This document shows, piece by piece, positions 7,185 through 12,492 of a stretch of 12,492 bases of DNA (position 1 is the first letter of the stretch; each line of letters begins with the position of its first letter). The notes beneath the pieces were generated by a model. It had not been told where the DNA came from. It saw nothing but the letters and a program-made list of their open reading frames with translations, and made no database searches. The translations under genes were made by a program, and so were the position numbers. The DNA comes from UBA1794 sp964439955. GTDB taxonomy: Bacteria > Bacteroidota > Bacteroidia > Bacteroidales > Bacteroidaceae. The stretch spans positions 1 through 12,492 of the forward strand of contig CAYTPX010000044.1 in assembly GCA_964439955.1 (NCBI GenBank). Reading direction: 5' to 3'.

Positions 7185-7205
7185 AAGCCTGTTAGGAAAT
7201 AGAAA

Positions 7206-8075
7206 ATGAGGCACTTGCTGAATTATAAAGGCTTGTTTTTCGCTTTGCTGCTCGCCTTGTGCGGGATGGGGGGGCAGGTTATACCGGCGCGCGCCGGGTC
7301 TTTCCCCGGAGGGCTTGGCACTTTTCCCGAAAAGCCACAAGGCTTTTTCCCCTTTCCCGGGGCGGAATCCGACACGCTCCCCGCGACCCCGTCGCGCGCC
7401 GAGCGCAAGCGGCAGGCGATGGGGGAGGGGGAAACTGCGGTGGGCGACTCCCTGCAAGAACAAAATGAACGCAACTTGGAGCAACTCGACCGGCCGATAG
7501 AAGGCGACAGCCTCTATTTCCTGAGCCGCGCGGCGGAGGAAAAGCTCGATTCGGCGGCGACGGCGCTCCTAAAGCAGAAGAAACCTTTCGTTCCCGACTC
7601 GCGGAGGGCGACATGGCTGGCGGCCATTTTCCCCGGTGCCGGGCAGATTTACAACCGGAAGTTCTGGAAACTGCCCATCATCTACGGTGGTTTCTTAGGC
7701 TGTGCCTATGCCTTGTCGTGGAACACGAAGTATTACGACGATTACAGCCAAGCCTATTTGGATATCATGGATGACGACTCGACAACGGACAGCTATTTGG
7801 ACTTCCTTCCCATTAACTACCAAGTAGAGGGACGGGAGGAATGGCTGCAATCGGTCTTCCGTAACAAGCGGAACGCCTTTAGGCGGCAGCGCGATTTGAG
7901 CATATTTGCCTTCATCGGGGTTTATATCATTTCCATCATCGATGCCTATGTGGATGCGGAATTAAGCCGTTTCGACATTACCCCGGATATATCTTTCCAT
8001 ATCAATCCCGCGGTGAACCTTGACCAGAAGAGCAACAACCATTCTATAGGCTTGCAGTGTAGTGTGAATTTTTAG
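7206..8075 (+). CDS. DUF5683 membrane protein
   Basis: A 289-residue protein of unknown function that fits the Bacteroidota family DUF5683. A hydrophobic N-terminus (residues 8-25, LFFALLLALCGMGG) looks like a signal peptide or anchor. Residues 30-75 are Pro/Gly/Arg-rich low complexity and probably disordered. The conserved domain starts near residue 132 with TWLAAIFPGAGQIYNRKFWK, followed by a hydrophobic hairpin (to about 175), a polar stretch with YYDDYSQAY, a second hydrophobic segment near 230-250 (FAFIGVYIISIIDAYVDA) and a beta-like C-terminus (FDITPDISFHINPAV). It sits between parB and the transglycosylase gene with gaps of 21 and 15 bases, which suggests an envelope role linked to growth or division; no biochemical function can be read from it. 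Confidence 0.88.
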   Translation: MRHLLNYKGLFFALLLALCGMGGQVIPARAGSFPGGLGTFPEKPQGFFPFPGAESDTLPATPSRAERKRQAMGEGETAVGDSLQEQNERNLEQLDRPIEGDSLYFLSRAAEEKLDSAATALLKQKKPFVPDSRRATWLAAIFPGAGQIYNRKFWKLPIIYGGFLGCAYALSWNTKYYDDYSQAYLDIMDDDSTTDSYLDFLPINYQVEGREEWLQSVFRNKRNAFRRQRDLSIFAFIGVYIISIIDAYVDAELSRFDITPDISFHINPAVNLDQKSNNHSIGLQCSVNF

Positions 8076-8090
8076 CAGATAAAGAACGTT

Positions 8091-9437
8091 ATGAAGAAAA
8101 GACATTCCATAGTATTTGTTTCCATTTTGTCCCTTCTCCATGCATTCCCGCTTCAGGCGGGCGGGACTGTTTCCGGTGTGCCGCAGGTGTCGGGGTCGGG
8201 AGCGTGGCCCGACAGCCTTCCGGGGGCGTCCCTTCCGGATGTTCCCGCCTCGCCAGACGGCGACGATTTCTTCTTTCCCGACGGGATGCTGGCCGATATT
8301 GACAGCATCTTGCAGCAGTGGAGTGCGCAGAAGTTCATGCATTTCCCCGACGAATGCACCCAGACGGACTCCGACCCTTACTTCCCCGACTCCGTTTATG
8401 CCGAGCGGTTGGCCATCCTCCCCACTACAATCCCGATGTCCTACAACTCCGTGGTGCGCAAGTGCATTGACACCTATACCCAAAAGGGGCGTAAACAGGT
8501 CTCCTACCTTTTGGCTTCTGCCAATTTCTATATCCCCATTTTCGAGGAAGCGTTGGACATGTATGGCCTGCCCATCGAGCTTAAGTACCTCCCTATCGTG
8601 GAGTCTTCGCTCAACCCCGCGGCTGTCTCACGCGTGGGCGCTACGGGTCTCTGGCAGTTCATGATAACTACGGGGCAACAGTACGGGCTGACGGCCAACA
8701 GCCTGCTCGATGAACGTCGCGACCCTATCAAGTCTTCCTATGCTGCGGCGCGCTACTTGCGCGACCTGTACCACATCTTCGGCGATTGGACGCTCTCGCT
8801 TGCCGCCTACAACTGCGGGCCGCAGAACGTGAACAAGGCCATCCACCGCGCCGGGGGAGTAAAGGATTATTGGAAAATATATGCCTACCTCCCCCAAGAG
8901 ACCCGGGGTTATGTGCCGGCCTTCATAGCGGCCAACTATATAATGAACTACTATTGCGAACATGGCATAAGCCCCATGGAGGTAGACCTCAGCTTCAAGA
9001 GCGACACGGTGATGGTACATCGGCGGCTGGACTTGAGGCAAGTGGCTGGGGCATGCGGCATCGACATCGAAGCCGTGCGGGCCTTGAACCCACAGTATAA
9101 GGCCGATGTAATTCCCGACGGCAACAACATTTTGCGCCTTCCGGAAGATATCATAACCCGCTTCATAACGTTGGGCGATTCGGTCTACGACTATATGGCG
9201 GATACCTATGCCAATCCTTCGCGGCTTGCCACGGAGTCCTCGCTCCAAGCCGTTGCTTCGGAGAAGAAAACGGCATCGGCATCCCAACAGCGCACTCTCT
9301 ACCACCGGATACGATCCGGAGAAACCCTTTCGGGCATAGCCAAGCGATATGGGGTTACGGTTTCGCAACTGAAGCGCTGGAACGGTCTGAGTGGGAACAG
9401 CATACGCGCCGGACGCAGGTTGAAGATACTGAAGTGA
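8091..9437 (+). CDS. mltD: MltD-like lytic transglycosylase with LysM domain
   Basis: A 448-residue secreted enzyme that would cleave glycan strands of peptidoglycan, leaving 1,6-anhydro ends. Residues 1-24 form a signal peptide (MKKRHSIVFVSILSLLHAFPLQAG) with no lipobox, so a periplasmic protein is more likely than a lipoprotein. The SLT domain (about 150-270) contains VESSLNP with the catalytic Glu171, then GATGLWQFM, GLT, and LAAYNCGPQNVNKAI. A degenerate LysM-like segment near 305-350 (LRQVAGACGIDIEAVRALNP) precedes a clear C-terminal LysM (about 404-447, SGETLSGIAKRYGVTVSQLKRWNG) for glycan binding. A Ser/Ala-rich linker joins the two. It is the last gene of the parAB unit, 15 bases after DUF5683. 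The symbol is by family; the exact orthologue is uncertain. Confidence 0.93.
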   Translation: MKKRHSIVFVSILSLLHAFPLQAGGTVSGVPQVSGSGAWPDSLPGASLPDVPASPDGDDFFFPDGMLADIDSILQQWSAQKFMHFPDECTQTDSDPYFPDSVYAERLAILPTTIPMSYNSVVRKCIDTYTQKGRKQVSYLLASANFYIPIFEEALDMYGLPIELKYLPIVESSLNPAAVSRVGATGLWQFMITTGQQYGLTANSLLDERRDPIKSSYAAARYLRDLYHIFGDWTLSLAAYNCGPQNVNKAIHRAGGVKDYWKIYAYLPQETRGYVPAFIAANYIMNYYCEHGISPMEVDLSFKSDTVMVHRRLDLRQVAGACGIDIEAVRALNPQYKADVIPDGNNILRLPEDIITRFITLGDSVYDYMADTYANPSRLATESSLQAVASEKKTASASQQRTLYHRIRSGETLSGIAKRYGVTVSQLKRWNGLSGNSIRAGRRLKILK

Positions 9438-9548
9438 TGTCCCCCTCCCGGCGAAGTCTCCACCCGTCATGTTTTTTCGGAGTTAATGGGACTGGCCGTC
9501 GGGACTGGAGGCATTTGTTTGGAAAAGGCGGTGGCGCTAAAGAAAAAA

Positions 9549-9578
9549 GCTACGCCTCCCCTCCCCGGGAGGCGTAGC
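9549..9578 (-). terminator. Rho-independent terminator of tRNA-Arg
   Basis: A perfect 12-bp GC-rich stem (9549-9560 with 9567-9578) and a 6-base loop are followed, on the minus strand, by TTTTTTCTTTA. The U-tract points to the minus strand, so it ends the tRNA-Arg transcript. On the plus strand no U-tract follows, but the stem may still help to stop the parA-mltD transcript, which ends 110 bases upstream. Confidence 0.85.
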
Positions 9579-9601
9579 CGTACTTGCATTTACTGTCTGA
9601 G

Positions 9602-9673
9602 TACACCCGTGGAGAGTCGAACTCCAATCGATGGAACCGGAATCCATTATTCTATCCATTGAACTACGGGTGC
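9602..9673 (-). tRNA. tRNA-Arg (anticodon CCG)
   Basis: The minus strand folds into a normal cloverleaf. Acceptor GCACCCG pairs with CGGGTGT (the first pair is G-U) plus discriminator A. The D arm holds AGTTCAATGGATAGAAT, the anticodon stem ATGGA/TCCAT encloses TTCCGGT (anticodon CCG, reading CGG), and the T arm is TGGAGTTCGACTCTCCA. CCA is not encoded. It is convergent with mltD and divergent from the MORN gene. Confidence 0.96.
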
Positions 9674-9700
9674 GGATTGGTTCTGGTTCTTTTTGCGGTG

Positions 9701-9708
9701 CAAAGGTA
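9701..9708 (-). promoter_or_regulatory. -7 promoter element of tRNA-Arg
   Basis: TACCTTTG on the minus strand, the same octamer as in the tRNA-Ser and surE promoters, lies 27 bases before the tRNA 5' end. The -33 region is inexact: TTGT at 20-base spacing, or TTTG at 24. Confidence 0.65.
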
Positions 9709-9934
9709 GCACTTTCCCGAAGATATACACAACAAAATCCGGAATAAATTAGGATTCCGGGAAAAATCTCGTATTTCCCTTGCTCTTTAAATTGCCGTTG
9801 GGAGGAGAAAGGCACGGTACTTGGGAAGAAAAGTGTCATAGGAAACGAGGATAAGTATCCCGGCTTTTTCCCGGGAGCTTTGCTGTTAATTCCATTTAGG
9901 GAAAGCAAAAGAAAGAAATAATAGGAAGGTGATA

Positions 9935-9966
9935 TTTCGGGAAGCTGGGGGAAAAAAGTAATTTTG
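9935..9966 (+). promoter_or_regulatory. Promoter of the MORN-DUF4494-yggS unit
   Basis: TTTC (9935-9938), a 20-base spacer and TAATTTTG (9959-9966) match TTTG-N19-21-TAnnTTTG except for one base in the -33 box. The expected leader before the GTG start is only about 25 bases. Confidence 0.65.
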
Positions 9967-9988
9967 TGCGCAAGTTTATTTAAAAATC

Positions 9989-9994
9989 GGAGAA
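9989..9994 (+). promoter_or_regulatory. Ribosome binding site deciding a GTG start
   Basis: GGAGAA ends four bases before GTG at 9999 (six bases from the GGAG core). No ATG start lies in frame nearby, and the next Met would remove most of the signal peptide, so this site supports GTG initiation. Confidence 0.6.
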
Positions 9995-9998
9995 CAAA

Positions 9999-11171
9999 GT
10001 GACTATAACCATAAAACGAATCGGATGGATCTCCCGAGTCGGCTTTGGACGCTGCCTTTGCTGGGCAATGGTGGCGTATGTTGCTTGTAGCGGACAGGCT
10101 AATGGGCAGGAGATAAAAATAGATACTTATACTTTCAAAGACGGGTCGATCTATACGGGCGAGGTGTCGGGACGCAAGCCGAACGGCAAGGGACGTACCG
10201 TTTTTCCTGGCGGCAATGTCTACGAGGGAGAATATGTGAAAGGAAAGCGCCAAGGCCAAGGGACTTTCATCTTTACCGACGGCGAAAAGTACGAGGGGGA
10301 GTGGTTTCAAGACCGGCAACATGGCCAAGGGACCTACTATTTCCTGAACAATAACCGCTACGAAGGCATGTGGTACACTGACTACCAGCACGGGCATGGC
10401 ATCATGTATTACCATACGGGTGACGTGTACGATGGGAATTGGGAGTACGACAAGCGGGAAGGCGAGGGTACTTACATTTGGAAAAGCGGCGACTCATACC
10501 GGGGCCAATGGCAGGATGACAAGAAGTGCGGCTATGGGGTCTTCGTTTGGGTCGACAGTTCTGTCTACGAAGGCGAATGGCGCGACAACATGCGCTGGGG
10601 GCATGGCACCTACCGTTATGCCAATGGTGATGTCTATATCGGCGAGTGGAAAAACGACATGATGGACGGAAAAGGCCGCCTCGACTATGCTGATGGCGAC
10701 ATGTACGAGGGTGAGTACCAAAACGGGGAGCGGACCGGGAAGGGTGTCTACCGGATGGCCAACGGCGACTACTACGAAGGCCAGTTCCTCGAAGGGAAAC
10801 GGCACGGGTATGGCATTGACACGACCCACACCGGCATCCGCTACGAAGGGGAATGGGTGGACGACAAACGCAACGGCCGGGGGAAATTGACTTGGGACAA
10901 CGGGAAAAACAGTTACGAGGGCGACTGGGTGGCCGACCACCAGCAAGGTACCGGGGTGCTGATCTTAGAAGACGGGACAAAATATAAAGGCGAATTCAAG
11001 GACGGCTTGGAAGACGGAAAAGGAGTGCGCCAGGAAAGCGACGGCACCCGCTATGAAGGATTCTTCAAACGGGGAAAGAAAGACGGGCCTTTTGTGGAGT
11101 TTGACCAAGATGGCAAGCTCCTGCGCCGGGGCACCTACAAGAACGGTCATCTGGACCAAGTGTCCCAATGA
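9999..11171 (+). CDS. Secreted MORN-repeat protein
   Basis: A 390-residue protein built almost wholly of MORN repeats. The N-terminus has basic residues (K6, R7, R13, R18) and a hydrophobic stretch ending near VAYVACSGQANGQ, consistent with a Sec signal peptide; YVAC resembles but does not match a good lipobox. From residue 52 there are 14 repeats of the type YEGEW-x5-HGxG-x3-x-NGDx, each 23 residues except the eleventh (24), followed by a decayed fifteenth (375-390). MORN repeats form a curved beta sheet that serves as a protein- or membrane-binding scaffold; no catalytic domain is present. The start is GTG, supported by GGAG. It leads a unit with the DUF4494 gene (49 bases downstream) and yggS. 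Location is probably periplasm or surface; the partner is unknown. Confidence 0.9.
   Translation: MTITIKRIGWISRVGFGRCLCWAMVAYVACSGQANGQEIKIDTYTFKDGSIYTGEVSGRKPNGKGRTVFPGGNVYEGEYVKGKRQGQGTFIFTDGEKYEGEWFQDRQHGQGTYYFLNNNRYEGMWYTDYQHGHGIMYYHTGDVYDGNWEYDKREGEGTYIWKSGDSYRGQWQDDKKCGYGVFVWVDSSVYEGEWRDNMRWGHGTYRYANGDVYIGEWKNDMMDGKGRLDYADGDMYEGEYQNGERTGKGVYRMANGDYYEGQFLEGKRHGYGIDTTHTGIRYEGEWVDDKRNGRGKLTWDNGKNSYEGDWVADHQQGTGVLILEDGTKYKGEFKDGLEDGKGVRQESDGTRYEGFFKRGKKDGPFVEFDQDGKLLRRGTYKNGHLDQVSQ
10152..11120 (+). repeat. Tandem 69-base coding repeats (14 MORN units)
   Basis: The 23-residue protein period appears in the DNA as 14 degenerate 69-base units, each starting with a codon for Tyr and usually encoding YEGE-W/Y/F. 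The copies differ widely at the nucleotide level, so this is an old, selected array rather than recent tandem duplication. Unit 11 carries one extra codon. Confidence 0.85.
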
Positions 11172-11220
11172 GGTCTTTTTGCTGCGTAAGAATCAAAAAC
11201 ACAGGATAAGGAAGAAAGCA

Positions 11221-11685
11221 ATGCACAACTGGTTTGAATGCAAAATCAAGTATGAGAAAACCCTGGAGAACGGCATGGCCAAGAAAGTGTCGGAGCCGTA
11301 CTTGGTGGATGCCTTGAGCTTTACGGAGGCCGAGGCGCGTATTCTGGAAGAGATACGCCCGTTCATGACGGGCGAGTTCGAGGTGAGCGACATCAAACGG
11401 GCGCGTTACAGCGAGCTTTTCGACGACGGCCAAGGAGACCGCTGGTATAAATGTAAAGTGCAGTTCATCACGTTGGACGAGAAAAGCGGGGCTGAGAAGA
11501 AAACTTCCACGCTCATGCTCGTGCGTGCCGGGGATTTGCATGAGGCGGTCCGCAATTTGGACGAGGGCATGAAAGGGACGATGGCCGACTACGTGATTGC
11601 CGCTGTCCAAGAGACGGGGCTGATGGATGTATTCCCCTTCAACGGTGAAGGGAAGAAGCAGGCAACGCCGGAGGTGGCGGAGTGA
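11221..11685 (+). CDS. DUF4494 protein
   Basis: A 154-residue cytosolic protein, with no signal peptide or membrane segment, that fits the Bacteroidota-specific family DUF4494; its function is unknown. The conserved-looking core begins at the start (MHNWFECKIKYEKTLENG) and continues through KVSEPYLVDALSFTEAEARI and DIKRARYSELFDD to WYKCKVQFITLDEKSG, with an acidic amphipathic helix near 100-125. The last 15 residues are a variable tail. The ATG at 11221 follows AGGATAAGGA at suitable spacing; a longer upstream frame reaches into the MORN gene and is not used. It lies 49 bases after the MORN gene, and its stop is 8 bases from the yggS ATG, so coupling with yggS is likely. Confidence 0.88.
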   Translation: MHNWFECKIKYEKTLENGMAKKVSEPYLVDALSFTEAEARILEEIRPFMTGEFEVSDIKRARYSELFDDGQGDRWYKCKVQFITLDEKSGAEKKTSTLMLVRAGDLHEAVRNLDEGMKGTMADYVIAAVQETGLMDVFPFNGEGKKQATPEVAE

Positions 11686-11693
11686 TTGGGCGA

Positions 11694-12377
11694 ATGGGAC
11701 GGATAGCTGATAACTTGAAGGAAGTGTGCAGTACATTGCCTCAAGGCGTGCGTCTTGTGGCAGTCTCCAAGTTCCATCCTGTGGCGGTCTTGCAGGAAGC
11801 CTACGATGCCGGGCAGCGTTTGTTCGGCGAGAGCCGCGTGCAGGAGATGGTGGCGAAGCATGAAGTATTGCCGGATGATATCGAATGGCACTTTATCGGG
11901 CATCTCCAGACCAACAAGGTCAAGTATATGATTCCTTTCGTGCACATGATCCATGCGGTGGACAGCCTGAAATTACTGAAAGAGATAGGCCGCGAGATGG
12001 TGAAGCAGGGACGGGAATGGCCTTTGTCGTGCCTTTTGCAGATTCATGTGGCGCGGGAAGAGACTAAATTTGGCTTTACGTTTGACGAATGCCGGGCCAT
12101 GCTCGAAAGCGGGATGTGGAGGCAGGAACTTCCGCCACAACTCCATATCGCAGGGCTGATGGCCATGGCGAGCAATGTGGATGACGTGCAGCAGGTCCGG
12201 ACAGAGTTTCGTTCGGTTGCTACTTTCTTTCATGAGATAAAGTCGGAGTTTTTTGCCGACAGTCCGTACTTCTGTGAGTTGTCGATGGGTATGTCGCATG
12301 ATTACCCGATTGCCATCGAAGAGCATAGTACTTTAGTCCGGGTTGGAACTAAAATATTCGGTGAGCGGGAATATTGA
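11694..12377 (+). CDS. yggS: YggS/PROSC family PLP homeostasis protein
   Basis: A 227-residue alanine-racemase-like single-domain protein that binds pyridoxal 5'-phosphate and buffers free cofactor; members are not known to be enzymes. Landmarks are LVAVSKFHP with the Schiff-base Lys26, FGESRVQEM, WHFIGHLQTNKVKYM, AVDSL, LQIHVAREETKFGF, GLMAMA, and the C-terminal SMGMSHDYPIAIEEHSTLVRVGTKIFGERE. In the last motif the usual Gly before Ser-Thr is His211. The ATG at 11694 (MGRIADNL) fits homologues; a GTG at 11682 with GGAGG upstream would overlap the DUF4494 stop and add four residues, and cannot be excluded. It is last in the MORN-DUF4494 unit and ends at a strong hairpin. Confidence 0.95.
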   Translation: MGRIADNLKEVCSTLPQGVRLVAVSKFHPVAVLQEAYDAGQRLFGESRVQEMVAKHEVLPDDIEWHFIGHLQTNKVKYMIPFVHMIHAVDSLKLLKEIGREMVKQGREWPLSCLLQIHVAREETKFGFTFDECRAMLESGMWRQELPPQLHIAGLMAMASNVDDVQQVRTEFRSVATFFHEIKSEFFADSPYFCELSMGMSHDYPIAIEEHSTLVRVGTKIFGEREY

Positions 12378-12385
12378 TTGGTCAA

Positions 12386-12438
12386 ACACAAAGAACTGCC
12401 GCTTGGCTTAGAGAGAGCCAAGCGGCAGTTCTTTGTGT
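12386..12438. terminator. Perfect 23-bp hairpin after yggS
   Basis: Arms 12386-12408 and 12416-12438 are perfectly complementary over 23 bases around a 7-base loop (TAGAGAG). It begins 8 bases after the yggS stop. The inner GC-rich stem (GCCGCTTGGC) is followed by a T-rich outer part (AGTTCTTTG) on both strands, so it can act as a bidirectional terminator, probably shared with a convergent gene beyond the right edge. No long U-tract follows the full stem. Confidence 0.75.
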
Positions 12439-12492
12439 GTAAGTATTCGGCCAACTACAGGTATTAAACCTTTATATACAACAATAGCGACT

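Larger units (their letters stand above)
9674..9998. other. Intergenic region between tRNA-Arg and the MORN gene
   Basis: About 325 bases without a gene. It contains the minus-strand tRNA-Arg promoter at its left, a small inverted repeat (CCGGAAT 9739-9745, ATTCCGG 9754-9760), a second short hairpin (TCCCGG 9858-9863, CCGGGA 9871-9876, loop CTTTTTC) and the plus-strand promoter of the MORN unit. A long minus-strand open frame crosses the whole region, including the tRNA gene, and is not believable as a gene. Nothing else is evident. Confidence 0.7.

Noticed and set aside
9488..9508. Direct repeat GGGACTGG twice with a 5-base gap after mltD.
   Set aside because: Only eight bases and two copies; compatible with chance.
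5185..9878. The 14-base string TTTTTCCCGGGAGC occurs at 5185-5198 and 9865-9878.
   Set aside because: One pair of 14-base matches is not unlikely in a window of this size, and the flanks differ; no repeat element is implied.
9537..10415. 292-residue minus-strand open frame across the intergenic region.
   Set aside because: It runs through the tRNA-Arg gene and its terminator and into the MORN gene on the other strand, with no recognisable domain or ribosome binding site.

Overview
The window is a stretch of Bacteroidales (phylum Bacteroidota) chromosome, roughly half G+C. Three things point there: the genes DUF5683, DUF4494 and a MORN-repeat secreted protein next to yggS; the gene order parA-parB-DUF5683-mltD divergent from surE-lpxB; and promoters of the Bacteroides type (TAnnTTTG at -7, sometimes with TTTG at about -33) in front of most transcription units. 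The genus cannot be fixed from the sequence. I see no insertion sequence, phage gene, CRISPR array or defence island; this looks like core genome.

Left part (1-5112), read leftward. A bidirectional terminator-like hairpin (126-154) and tRNA-Ser(GCU), which has a textbook promoter, sit at the edge. To their right lie a LolC/E-type ABC permease and, upstream of it, a class I/II aminotransferase with its own -7 box. Next come lpxB and surE, which overlap by four bases (ATGA) and are read from a TTTG-N19-TACCTTTG promoter. lpxB (lipid A disaccharide synthase) carries a 48-residue C-terminal tail beyond the normal end of the fold.

Centre (5113-5452). This 340-base divergent control region holds the surE-lpxB promoter, the parA -7 box, an inverted repeat whose left arm reads like a parS half site, and, in the parA leader, a consensus DnaA box followed 19 bases later by a one-mismatch box. 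Together they suggest an origin-proximal locus, or control of parAB by DnaA and ParB.

Right of centre (5453-9437), read rightward. parA, parB, a DUF5683 membrane protein and an MltD-like lytic transglycosylase are separated by only 15-22 bases and are probably one operon, linking chromosome segregation with envelope growth. A convergent tRNA-Arg(CCG), with its terminator and promoter, closes this unit.

Right end (9674-12492). A promoter drives a secreted protein made of 14 MORN repeats (GTG start with a good ribosome binding site), then DUF4494, then the PLP homeostasis protein YggS. The unit ends in a perfect 23-bp hairpin. The least ordinary signals are the parA control region, the lpxB tail and the MORN/DUF4494/yggS unit; I do not see a wholly new system.
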